Position numbers and translations under genes: made by a program. Source: Paenibacillus daejeonensis DSM 15491 (lineage in GTDB: Bacteria; Bacillota; Bacilli; Paenibacillales; Paenibacillaceae). Taken from it: a stretch of DNA of 64,000 bases. A model generated the notes under the pieces. The model searched no databases. It was not told the DNA's origin and was given only the letters and a program-made list of their open reading frames with translations. Location: NCBI RefSeq assembly GCF_000378385.1, contig NZ_KB899670.1, positions 62,001-126,000 on the forward strand, read 5' to 3'. Each line of letters opens with the position of its first letter. Position 1 is the first letter of the stretch. Positions 38,341-46,521 of the stretch are shown here, piece after piece.

Positions 38341-39105
38341 CTATAACGCATCCACGCCTCGCCGGTTCCGGTATTCACTCGGAGTCACGCCCATATGCCG
38401 TTTGAAGCGGGTGCTGAAATAGTAAGGGTCACTGAACCCCGCTCGCTCCGCCGCCTCGCCTACGGTGTATTCACCGCTGACCAGCAGGGCGGCAGCTTTG
38501 TTCAGCCGTACCCGGTGAATGTATTCGGCAATCGTACATCCTTCGGTCTGCTTGAACAGGGCGCCGCAATAGACCGGATGCAGCCCAACCAGTTCAGCCA
38601 GTACCCGTACTGTAATGACGCCTTCATAATGCTCGGCAATATGACGCTTCATCCGCTCCACGTGCAGGTTGCCCGGACGATTCGCTTCCTCCTCATAGAT
38701 GAGCTTGTGCAGCAGCAGCGCGAACAGCGCTTGGCACTTCAACTGATAGCCGCTGCGGCGCTGCAGCCATTCATAGTTGATCTCTCGGCACAGCGTCTCG
38801 AATTCCTCCATCTCCCGGCCCAAGATGCGCGCGGGCAATGGTAATCGCTGGCCGTCCGCCAGGTCAAAATTCATCGCCGCACAACGCATGCCGGAGGTGG
38901 TGGCCCAGCGGTCGCTGCCAGCGGGGATATATAAGATATCTCCCGCTTGCACCCGTATTTCTTCCTCGTGCACGAGGAAATTGGCCTCACCTTCAAGGAC
39001 AAAAGTCAGCGAGTGAAAAGGGATAAAAGGGTTCGCCAAGCGCCAGTTGGGTGTACACGTTTTCACGACGAAATAGCTGAGAAAAGGCTGTAGTAAATCT
39101 TGCAT
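38341..39105 (-). CDS. AraC family transcriptional regulator
   Basis: 254 residues from the ATG at 39105 (AGGAGGG 8 nt upstream; an ATG at 39111 is too close). Cupin-like N-terminal half (FLVHEEEIRVQAGDILYIPAGSDRWA) and AraC DNA-binding half (VITVRVLAELVGLHPVYCGALFK, AGFSDPYYFSTRFKRHMGVTPSEYR). It diverges from the Gfo/Idh/MocA gene and probably regulates it. The 223-bp gap contains TACAGG-14 nt-CCTGTA (39188-39213), a candidate operator. Confidence 0.88.
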   Translation of the reverse strand: MQDLLQPFLSYFVVKTCTPNWRLANPFIPFHSLTFVLEGEANFLVHEEEIRVQAGDILYIPAGSDRWATTSGMRCAAMNFDLADGQRLPLPARILGREMEEFETLCREINYEWLQRRSGYQLKCQALFALLLHKLIYEEEANRPGNLHVERMKRHIAEHYEGVITVRVLAELVGLHPVYCGALFKQTEGCTIAEYIHRVRLNKAAALLVSGEYTVGEAAERAGFSDPYYFSTRFKRHMGVTPSEYRNRRGVDAL

Positions 39106-39187
39106 GGACATATCCCTCCTGCATGGGAGTTGCTCTGGGTTACTGCGTATGCGTTCAGTATAGCAGGCACCAGAGGCAATATCCAGA

Positions 39188-39295
39188 TACAGGATCTACC
39201 GCAAGACCCTGTACTGAAGCAAGATGGCAATCTTTAATTTGCACAAATATCCTGTAATTGCTCCATTCAAGCAGGCAGAAAGCCGGTGATATAAT
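39188..39295 (+). promoter_or_regulatory. Promoter region of Gfo/Idh/MocA operon
   Basis: Extended -10 TGATATAAT (39287-39295), with a weak -35 (TTCAAG, 39266-39271). Upstream is an inverted repeat TACAGG/CCTGTA (39188-39213). The weak -35 suits an activator-dependent promoter driven by the divergent AraC protein. Confidence 0.45.
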
Positions 39296-39328
39296 GAAGC
39301 CAAAAGTTCGTGAAATGGAGGCGTAATC

Positions 39329-40489
39329 ATGATCAATGTAGCCATCATTGGAGCAGGCAATATTTCATCCGCCCATATTAAGGCCTATCAGGCGTTCCCG
39401 GAACGTTGCAAAATTGTCGCCATCGTCGATATCCAGCCTGGCAAGGCAGCGGCTGCCGCGGAGCAGCATGCCATCGAGGTAGACATCCTGGAGCAATACG
39501 ATGCCCTGCTGGGGCGGGAAGACATCGATTTGGTAAGCATCTGTACGCCGCCTTTCACCCATGCCGATCTGGCGGAGTCGCTGCTCCGGGACGGTAAGCA
39601 TGTGCTGGTAGAGAAGCCGATGGCGGCCTCGCTTGCCGAGTGCGACCGGATGATTCGTGCTGCCGAGACGAGCGGCAAGGTATTGTCGGTGGTCGCCCAG
39701 AACCGGTTCCGCGATCCGATCATGCAGCTCAAGCAGCTGCTGGATGGGGGGAAGATCGGCCGGGTCGTCCATGCCCAGGTCGATTCCTACTGGTGGCGGG
39801 GCCATTGCTACTATGATCTATGGTGGCGCGGCCTGTGGTCCAAGGAGGGCGGGGGCCCGACACTCAACCATGCTGTGCATCATATCGATATGCTGGGCTG
39901 GATGATGGGGCTGCCGACCAAAGTATCTGCGATGCTGAGCAATGCTGCGCATGACAATGCCGAGGTCGAGGACATCTCCGTGGCGGCCTTGCAGTATCCG
40001 GGCGGAGGGATGGCCCAGATTACGAGCTCGGTCATTCATCATGGCGAGGAGCAGCAGATCATCTTCCAGGGCGAGTATGCCCGTATCTCTGCCCCGTGGA
40101 AGGTCTATGCCTCGCAATCGCTGGGCAATGGCTTTCCGGAGCGCAATCCGGATCTGGAGGCCGAGCTGGAGCTGGACCGGTCGAAGCTGCCGGTCGTCGA
40201 GCACATGGGGCATAAGGGGCAGATCGACGATGTGCTGACGGCCATCGAGACGGGCAGCGAGCCACTGGTGACAGGAGAGAGCGGACGAATGACGTTGGAG
40301 CTGATTACGGCAATCTACAAGGCCGGCTTCGAGGAACGCACCGTGACGCTGCCGATTGCTCCTGAGGATCCATGTTATACTGCCGAGGGCATCGTGGCTC
40401 AGGCACCGCGTTTCTATGAGAAGTCAGCATCCGTGCAGGAATTGGGATCGGGTGTGGGCATTACAACAGGCAGCGATTATCGTCCGTAA
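39329..40489 (+). CDS. Gfo/Idh/MocA family sugar dehydrogenase
   Basis: 386 residues. N-terminal Rossmann domain with VAIIGAGNISSAHIKAY; VSICTPPFTHADLAESLL then VLVEKPMA, the EKP motif of the family; C-terminal domain with GGGPTLNHAVHHIDMLGWMMG, where the His pair sits in the active site. These enzymes oxidise or reduce sugars and cyclitols with NAD(P). It is 42 nt upstream of the DUF2264 gene and is likely cotranscribed with it. GGAGG precedes the ATG. The substrate is unknown. Confidence 0.9.
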   Translation: MINVAIIGAGNISSAHIKAYQAFPERCKIVAIVDIQPGKAAAAAEQHAIEVDILEQYDALLGREDIDLVSICTPPFTHADLAESLLRDGKHVLVEKPMAASLAECDRMIRAAETSGKVLSVVAQNRFRDPIMQLKQLLDGGKIGRVVHAQVDSYWWRGHCYYDLWWRGLWSKEGGGPTLNHAVHHIDMLGWMMGLPTKVSAMLSNAAHDNAEVEDISVAALQYPGGGMAQITSSVIHHGEEQQIIFQGEYARISAPWKVYASQSLGNGFPERNPDLEAELELDRSKLPVVEHMGHKGQIDDVLTAIETGSEPLVTGESGRMTLELITAIYKAGFEERTVTLPIAPEDPCYTAEGIVAQAPRFYEKSASVQELGSGVGITTGSDYRP

Positions 40490-40531
40490 GAGAAGAGGCG
40501 CGATACGGGATCACTTCAAGGGGGCAATACG

Positions 40532-41677
40532 ATGACGGAACACTTGCATACGAGGGCATATTGGGTGGAAACGATGCTGCGCATCGCTCGCCCGGTGCTG
40601 GAGGCCTTGTCCCGAAGGGAGCTGAAGCAGCGGCTCCCGGCATTCCATGCCGACCGCAGCGAGTTCGCTCCGCTGGAGGCACTGGGAAGGTTGGCCTGCG
40701 GCATCGCGCCCTGGCTGGAGCTGGAGGGCATGCCTGAGGCAGAGGAGCGCTTGCGGGAGCAGGCCACGCGTCAGCTGCTGGAAGGAATCGACTCGGCCAC
40801 GGACCTGGACTCGCCGGATGCGATGAACTTCGAGAGCGGGGGCCAGCCGCTGGTCGATGCAGCCTTTCTGGCGCACGCACTGCTGCGGGCTCCCAACCGT
40901 CTGGCGGGAGGGCTGTCGCCAGGGGCCAGAGTGCGCGTCATTGCCGCTCTGCGGAAGACGCGTCGGCAGGTCCCGCACGGCAGCAACTGGCTGTTCTTCA
41001 GCGCCATGGTGGAGGCGGGACTCCATGTGCTGGGCGACGAGACCTATGACCGGATGCGGGTGGCTTACGCCGTCCATATGTTCATGAAATGGTACAAGGG
41101 CGACGGCGTATACGGTGACGGGGAACCGTTCCATTGGGATTATTACAACAGCTTCGTCATTCAGCCGATGCTGGTCGATTTGATTCGCCTCTTCGGCAGT
41201 GAGATGGGCGATCTGCGGGCGCTGGAGCCGGTGGTCATGGAGCGGGCCCAGCGTTACGCGGGTGTGCTGGAGCGGATGATCTCTCCGGAAGGCACGTATC
41301 CGCCGATCGGCCGCTCGCTCACGTACCGGTTCGGAGCCTTCCAGCTCTTGTCCCAAGCCGCACTCCAGCACTTCCTGCCCGCGGAGCTGGCGCCTGAGCA
41401 GGTGCGCTGCGCTCTGACTGCCGTCATGCGCCGAACGATGGCAGCGCCAGGCACCCTGGATGCCGAGGGCTGGCTGCAGCCAGGTGTAGCCGGGCATCAG
41501 CCTTCCCTGGCTGAGGGGTATATCAATACGGGCAGCCTCTATCTATGTATGGCCGTCTTTCTGCCGCTCGGCCTTCCGTCCTCCGACCCGTTCTGGTCAG
41601 CCCCGAATCGGGACTGGACCTCGCGGCTGATCTTCGGCGGCAGTGACCAGCCCGCTGACCATGCGATTTCCCGTTAA
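40532..41677 (+). CDS. DUF2264 domain protein
   Basis: 381 residues, mostly alpha-helical, no signal peptide, with RLACGIAPWLELEG, HGSNWLFFSAMVEAGL, KGDGVYGDGEPFHWDYYNSFVIQPML and MISPEGTYPPIGRSLTYRFG. These are typical of DUF2264, an (alpha/alpha)6-barrel family found in carbohydrate loci. It has only the barrel domain, not the C-terminal part of longer family members. A role as a cytoplasmic glycan-active enzyme is inferred; no reaction is established. It is convergent with the next AraC gene (28-bp gap). Confidence 0.82.
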   Translation: MTEHLHTRAYWVETMLRIARPVLEALSRRELKQRLPAFHADRSEFAPLEALGRLACGIAPWLELEGMPEAEERLREQATRQLLEGIDSATDLDSPDAMNFESGGQPLVDAAFLAHALLRAPNRLAGGLSPGARVRVIAALRKTRRQVPHGSNWLFFSAMVEAGLHVLGDETYDRMRVAYAVHMFMKWYKGDGVYGDGEPFHWDYYNSFVIQPMLVDLIRLFGSEMGDLRALEPVVMERAQRYAGVLERMISPEGTYPPIGRSLTYRFGAFQLLSQAALQHFLPAELAPEQVRCALTAVMRRTMAAPGTLDAEGWLQPGVAGHQPSLAEGYINTGSLYLCMAVFLPLGLPSSDPFWSAPNRDWTSRLIFGGSDQPADHAISR

Positions 41678-41705
41678 GTCTCTACTACCGGATCACGCGC
41701 GCCTG

Positions 41706-42581
41706 CTAGGTCCGATAAAAATGATTCAGATAAGACGATGGCGATTCGCCCATCGTCTTTTTGAAGATTCGGCTGAAATAAAACGGGTTGGCATAGCCGA
41801 CGCGCTTGGCAATCTCTCCGATGTTGAGGCTGGTATCCCGCATCAAGGCGATGGCTTGCTCGACCCGCAGCTTGGTGTGTGCCTGGACGATGGTCTGACC
41901 GGTCAGCCTACTGAAGGTGGCCGAGATATAGCTGTAATTGAGCTGGAGCTCGGCACTCAGCTGCGTGGCATCGAGCTCCTCGCAGGCATGCTGCCTCAGG
42001 TAGCTCATCACTCTGCCAGGAAGCGAGGCAGCTTTCCCTTGCGCCACCTCGCTGGTTGTACTCGCAGCCGCACGTTGGAGCTCCAGAAACATCGCATGCG
42101 TCTGAACGCTGAGCCAAGTCATGCGATGCGGGAGGCTGCGGTCGCGGCTCTGGCGGAGCAGCTGCTCCAGACGCTGTGCCATGATCACATGCCACGGCGT
42201 GGAGCCGTGCTTGGGAAGCGCCAGCCGGTAGCGGTAATGCTCTGGATAATAGAAATCCAAGCCGGGCAGGGGCTCGGCTCCTTCATACGCCTCGGCGTCC
42301 AGCCCCGGGGTGCGAAAATGAATCCAGTACCAGCCGGTCCCCGGATCCGAGCGGGGCAGACCGTAATGATGCGCCCCATTTTTGAGAAATAGATGCTCCC
42401 CCGGACCTATCCAATATTCAACACCTTCCTCAATCACCTGCATCCGGCCCGATACGACAAATACGAAGACGTCGAAGGCAAGCCTGCGATCAGGATGCGT
42501 ATACCGCTCCTCGCTCAGATTCCAGCCGATATCCTGGACCAGCGGCAGGCGGTCGGCGGCCAGATAGATATCAGTATCCAC
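41706..42581 (-). CDS. AraC family transcriptional regulator
   Basis: 291 residues from a GTG start at 42581, preceded by GGAGGAGGGAGG. Cupin-type sensor (DVFVFVVSGRMQVIEEGVEYWIGPGEHLFLKNGAHHYG) and AraC domain (ISATFSRLTGQTIVQAHTKLR, VGYANPFYFSRIFKKTMGESP). It diverges from the GH127 gene with a 136-bp gap and probably regulates it. Confidence 0.88.
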   Translation of the reverse strand: MDTDIYLAADRLPLVQDIGWNLSEERYTHPDRRLAFDVFVFVVSGRMQVIEEGVEYWIGPGEHLFLKNGAHHYGLPRSDPGTGWYWIHFRTPGLDAEAYEGAEPLPGLDFYYPEHYRYRLALPKHGSTPWHVIMAQRLEQLLRQSRDRSLPHRMTWLSVQTHAMFLELQRAAASTTSEVAQGKAASLPGRVMSYLRQHACEELDATQLSAELQLNYSYISATFSRLTGQTIVQAHTKLRVEQAIALMRDTSLNIGEIAKRVGYANPFYFSRIFKKTMGESPSSYLNHFYRT

Positions 42582-42643
42582 GAACGTGCCTCCCTCCTCC
42601 GATTAGAACCCAAAAAAAAGACAGGTAAATGATATTTCCTGCA

Positions 42644-42672
42644 TTTCATCCTCATCATAGCATATATACAAT
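42644..42672 (+). promoter_or_regulatory. Promoter of GH127 gene
   Basis: TTTCAT (42644-42649), 17 nt, TACAAT (42667-42672). An A-tract (CAAAAAAAAGACAGG, 42611-42625) lies one to two turns upstream and resembles the outer half-site of the operators further right, but no clear inner half-site is seen. Confidence 0.5.
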
Positions 42673-42717
42673 GAACTCATGAGCCAAATAAAGTGTAGTA
42701 GTGAGGAGGAGATTGAT

Positions 42718-44607
42718 ATGAAGATCAAGTTCAAGACCATCCCATCAGGAAAGGTAAATGTGACCGCCCCGGCATTGCAAGCGAGACAGAAGCTGAACAC
42801 CGATTACATCATGAGTCTGACCAACCAGAATCTGCTGCGCAGCTTCTATCTGGAGGCAGGGCTATGGAGTTATAGCGGTGACGGGGGCACGACAACGGAA
42901 ACGTCCACGGTATCCGATAGCCCGGAGCACTGGCATTGGGGGTGGGAGGCGCCGACCTGCGAGCTGCGGGGGCATATCATGGGACACTGGCTGTCGGCTG
43001 CAGCGCGGATCTATGCGCGCAGCGGTGATGCGATGGTTAAGGCCAAGGCAGATACCATCGTAGCGGAGTTAGCGCGCTGCCAGGAGGCCATGGGTGGCAG
43101 GTGGCTGGCGGCATTTTCCGAATCGGCGATGCACCGGCTGACGAAGGGAAAGTGGGTATGGGCGCCGCATTACACCATCCATAAGTTGCTCATGGGTCTG
43201 CACGAGATGCACACGCTGGCTGATAACGCGCAGGCCCTGCAGATCATGACAGGTATTGCATCCTGGTTCCATGCGTGGACCGGGACACTCTCGCAGGAGC
43301 AAATGGACGAGGTACTGGATATGGAAACGGGGGGCATGCTGGAGGCCTGGTCTGATCTGTACGCAGTTACCGGGGATGCCACGCATCGGGAGCTGATCTA
43401 CCGGTATGATCGGCGCCGCTTCTTCGACCGGCTGCTGGCGGGTGAGGATGTGCTGACGAATAAGCATGCCAACACGCAGATTCCTGAAATCCTGGGCGCG
43501 GCCCGGGCCTGGGAAGTGACCGGCGACGAGCGATTCCGGCACATCGTGGAGGCCTTCTGGAGATGCGCGGTGACGGAGCGGGGATCTGTAGCGACCGGTG
43601 CGGCTGATGATGGGGAGCTGTGGATGCCGCCGCAAGATATGGCCGAGCGGCTGGGTGTCGGACAAGAGCACTGCTGCAATTACAATATGATGCGGCTTGC
43701 TCATGTCCTGACGCGCTGGACTGGAGAAGCCCAGTACGCCGATTATTGGGAGCGGCGCTTCTGGAATGGCGCGATGGCCCAGCAGTCAGGACAGGACGGC
43801 ATGGTTAGTTATTTCCTTGGCGTTGCACCCGGCAGCCGCAAGAAGTGGGGCACACGGACCCGGCACTTCTGGTGCTGCCACGGGACTCTGATGCAGGCGC
43901 ATGCCGGCTATGACGAGCAGATCTGTTTGAAGGATGAGGCAGGCCTTGTCGTAAGCCAGTGGCTGCCAGCCGACGTTGAACTGGAAACCAAGACCGGCAC
44001 GGGGGTCAAGCTGTCACTCCAGCAGGATGGCCAGCATGGCGTCCAGCCGGCGGATGGCTGGTCGGTTAGGGGAATGCATCAGATTACCAAGCTTGATATC
44101 CCGGCAATTCCTGCACATCGCCCAGATCGGAAGGTGTATACCTTGCAGTTGACGGTGAGTCAGGCGGCTGAGTTCGACTTGCGGCTGCGCATTCCGTGGT
44201 GGGTTGCAGGTACGCCGAGCGTATCCATTGACGGGGAAGCTGTGGAAGCGGCGGTTATCGATTCCTTCATTCATTTGCATAGACACTGGGAGCAAACCCA
44301 CGAGCTGCGCATTGAACTGCCGAAGCGACTCTCAATGGAACGATTGCCGGGCAGCGAGGCGCGTTACGCCTTGCTGGATGGACCGCTAGTGCTGGTCGGA
44401 TTGACCGAGGAGGACCGCACACTGTACGGTGACCCCGACGAACCGAATGTGCTGTTCATTCCCGACAGAGAGCGGCACCATAGCTGGTGGAGGACGGGCA
44501 GCTACCGGACGCGGGGACAAGCGGTGGGCCTGCGCTTTATCCCACTGATGGATGTGGTGGATCAGCCGTATGGTGTTTATTTCCGGGTGGAACCCAGACC
44601 ATCTTAA
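42718..44607 (+). CDS. GH127/DUF1680 family glycoside hydrolase (beta-L-arabinofuranosidase type)
   Basis: 629 residues from the ATG at 42718 (GAGGAGGAG upstream). (alpha/alpha)6 barrel with RGHIMGHWLSAAARIYA and VWAPHYTIHKLLMGL, then beta-sandwiches. The zinc/catalytic set of GH127 is present: Glu 317 and Cys 319 (EHCCNYN), Cys 386 and Cys 387 (WCCHGTL), matching the Glu-Cys-Cys-Cys zinc site of HypBA1, in which one cysteine acts as nucleophile. No signal peptide, so it acts on imported oligosaccharide. It probably removes beta-linked L-arabinofuranose. It ends 22 nt before the first exact copy of the operator 15-mer. Confidence 0.88.
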   Translation: MKIKFKTIPSGKVNVTAPALQARQKLNTDYIMSLTNQNLLRSFYLEAGLWSYSGDGGTTTETSTVSDSPEHWHWGWEAPTCELRGHIMGHWLSAAARIYARSGDAMVKAKADTIVAELARCQEAMGGRWLAAFSESAMHRLTKGKWVWAPHYTIHKLLMGLHEMHTLADNAQALQIMTGIASWFHAWTGTLSQEQMDEVLDMETGGMLEAWSDLYAVTGDATHRELIYRYDRRRFFDRLLAGEDVLTNKHANTQIPEILGAARAWEVTGDERFRHIVEAFWRCAVTERGSVATGAADDGELWMPPQDMAERLGVGQEHCCNYNMMRLAHVLTRWTGEAQYADYWERRFWNGAMAQQSGQDGMVSYFLGVAPGSRKKWGTRTRHFWCCHGTLMQAHAGYDEQICLKDEAGLVVSQWLPADVELETKTGTGVKLSLQQDGQHGVQPADGWSVRGMHQITKLDIPAIPAHRPDRKVYTLQLTVSQAAEFDLRLRIPWWVAGTPSVSIDGEAVEAAVIDSFIHLHRHWEQTHELRIELPKRLSMERLPGSEARYALLDGPLVLVGLTEEDRTLYGDPDEPNVLFIPDRERHHSWWRTGSYRTRGQAVGLRFIPLMDVVDQPYGVYFRVEPRPS

Positions 44608-44640
44608 GTTAGCCGCACCTTAGTCTTAAAAAACTTCATA
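44603..44640 (+). promoter_or_regulatory. Operator box pair upstream of kinase/regulator operon
   Basis: An exact CTTAAAAAACTTCAT lies at 44625-44639. A half match (CTTAAG) sits 22 bp upstream at 44603 and overlaps the GH127 stop codon. No good -10 lies at the expected 17-nt distance from CTTCAT, and a terminator (44683-44707) separates this box from the kinase start, so how transcription reaches the kinase gene is unclear. Confidence 0.55.
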
Positions 44641-44682
44641 GGCGCAGCAATCGATCCGTGGTACGCTAACTGCAAAGACTCC

Positions 44683-44707
44683 AAAAACGCCCGCTATGGG
44701 CGTTTTT
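44683..44707 (+). terminator. Terminator upstream of kinase gene
   Basis: AAAAACGCCC-GCTA-TGGGCGTTTTT is a perfect hairpin with A and T tracts. It may end the GH127 transcript, or act as a leader attenuator if transcription starts near the box at 44625. Confidence 0.75.
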
Positions 44708-44760
44708 GACTATTGTTTAGTATACTAACGCCATATCAACAAGAAACGGAGCGTTGTGGG

Positions 44761-46521
44761 ATGAGCTTGTGGAGTCAGCGCTGGAACAGTGTTTTTGTCA
44801 AATTTTCGGCTGCTTTTATCCTTGTCGGGCTTGTCCCGCTGTTTGCCCTGAGCTTCTTCTCCGTTCAGACGTTCAAGGGCCATGTGGAGAGCTATACCAA
44901 GGACAATCTGCGACAGATGGTGCTTTACGCCAGCTATAATCTCAATTCGGCGTTTAACAACTATAACGAAATATCAATGCTCATGTATACAGGACGCTAT
45001 GAGGGCATGCTGGAGAGCTTCGCCAACAACCAAACGCGTAATGTGAACGAGCTGGAGCAGATTAATTCGGTGCCCATCGATGCATTTTTGAAGATGATTG
45101 CCTATAGCGACAGCTATATTCGCAGTGCTTACTTTGTACGCAGCTCTGACGGCAAGCTCTACAGCCAGGCCAAGGAGAACATGATTTTGCTGCAGGAAGA
45201 GTTGCCACTGGAGCAGTGGCTTGCGGGGATGGCAGAGCAACCCAATCAGCTGAAAATCTACCCGACGCATGCCAATACCTACTATTTCAACTCAGATGAA
45301 CAGGTCATTACAATCGGCCGTAATCTCATTGACACATCAGGTATCCTGATGCCAGAGCACAAAGTTGTCGGGACGTTGTTCTTTGATGTCGAGGCAGCTG
45401 TGGCGGACCAGTTCCTGCAGGAGCTAAGACTGGGAGAGCGGGATGAGTTATTTGTAAGGGATGGGGAGGGGCAAATCTATTTCAGTAATCTGGAGCTGGA
45501 GGAGGCGAACAAGCGTCTCACAGGCAAGCCTCAACCGAACCGGCTCGTCCTGCAGGAGCCCATTCCCTTCATCCGCGGCGATCTTACAGTGGAGCTGGCT
45601 ACTGACGAACTGTACGAGCAGTTGGAGACGACCAGCTCGGCCGTTTATTTGGCGATTCTAATCTGCTCGCTGGTTCTGATTGTCATGGGCACCTGGTTCT
45701 CGCGCCGGCTGGCGGCGCCAATCCGCAGTCTGATCCGTCAGATGGCCAAGGTGGAATCCGGCAATCTGGAGATTCAGGTGGAAGTGAAGGGGAAGGATGA
45801 GATGGGCCGGCTCGCGCACGGCTTCAACCGCATGATTGACCGCCTGCAGACGTTTATTAATGAAGCGTATGTCGCCGAAATCAAGCAGAAGCAGACGGAG
45901 CTGAATGCACTGAAGAGCCAGATCCGACCGCATTATCTATATAATACGCTGGAGGTCATTCGCATGAATGCCGTTCATAGTGATGCCGACGAGGTAGCCG
46001 ATATGATCCTGTCGCTCTCCAATCAATTAAAGTATGTTATTGATTACGGGGAGGACTGGGTAACGATTCAGGAAGAGCTAGCGCACCTGAAGGATTATTT
46101 CTATATTATCGAGGTCCGTTTCGAGCAGCGGTTTATGTTTCAGTTGGATATCGCGCCGGAGGTCGATTTAAACTGGGGAATTCTTAAGCTGTCGCTGCAG
46201 CCGATTGTAGAGAATGCCATTCAGCACGGCCTTCGTCCCAAGGGGAAAGGAACGGTCCGTGTCAGTATGGAGAGACAGCAGGAAGCCCTCTGCGTGACGG
46301 TCTACGACGACGGTGTCGGTATGGAGGCGGAGGAAGTGCAGCGGCTTCATGAGACGCTTGCTGATCCCGGGCCGCCTGCGGGTCATGTAGGAATGAAGAA
46401 TGTTCATGAGCGAATCCGTTCCGTATGCGGTGAGGGATACGGGCTCAGTGTGAGCAGCCGGGCGCATACCGGTACATCAGTGATTATGCTTTTTTCGCTG
46501 AGGGAGGGGGAACAGCGATGA
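44761..46521 (+). CDS. YesM-type sensor histidine kinase
   Basis: 586 residues from the ATG at 44761 (GGAG upstream; an ATG at 44713 lacks a ribosome site). Transmembrane segment 1 (about 13-35, ILVGLVPLFALSFFSV), an extracellular Cache-like sensor, transmembrane 2 (about 297-318), HAMP (IRSLIRQMAKVESGNLEIQVEV), phospho-His 391 in QIRPHYLYNTLE, then ATP-binding boxes (LQPIVENAIQHGLRPKG, VYDDGVGM, HVGMKNVHERI). It should respond to an extracellular glycan and phosphorylate the regulator whose start overlaps its stop by 4 nt. Confidence 0.92.
   Translation: MSLWSQRWNSVFVKFSAAFILVGLVPLFALSFFSVQTFKGHVESYTKDNLRQMVLYASYNLNSAFNNYNEISMLMYTGRYEGMLESFANNQTRNVNELEQINSVPIDAFLKMIAYSDSYIRSAYFVRSSDGKLYSQAKENMILLQEELPLEQWLAGMAEQPNQLKIYPTHANTYYFNSDEQVITIGRNLIDTSGILMPEHKVVGTLFFDVEAAVADQFLQELRLGERDELFVRDGEGQIYFSNLELEEANKRLTGKPQPNRLVLQEPIPFIRGDLTVELATDELYEQLETTSSAVYLAILICSLVLIVMGTWFSRRLAAPIRSLIRQMAKVESGNLEIQVEVKGKDEMGRLAHGFNRMIDRLQTFINEAYVAEIKQKQTELNALKSQIRPHYLYNTLEVIRMNAVHSDADEVADMILSLSNQLKYVIDYGEDWVTIQEELAHLKDYFYIIEVRFEQRFMFQLDIAPEVDLNWGILKLSLQPIVENAIQHGLRPKGKGTVRVSMERQQEALCVTVYDDGVGMEAEEVQRLHETLADPGPPAGHVGMKNVHERIRSVCGEGYGLSVSSRAHTGTSVIMLFSLREGEQR

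Noticed and set aside
42600-42672. A further member of the CTTAAAAAACTTCAT regulon upstream of GH127
   Set aside because: The outer A-tract is there but the inner 15-mer is not; the divergent AraC gene is a simpler regulator.
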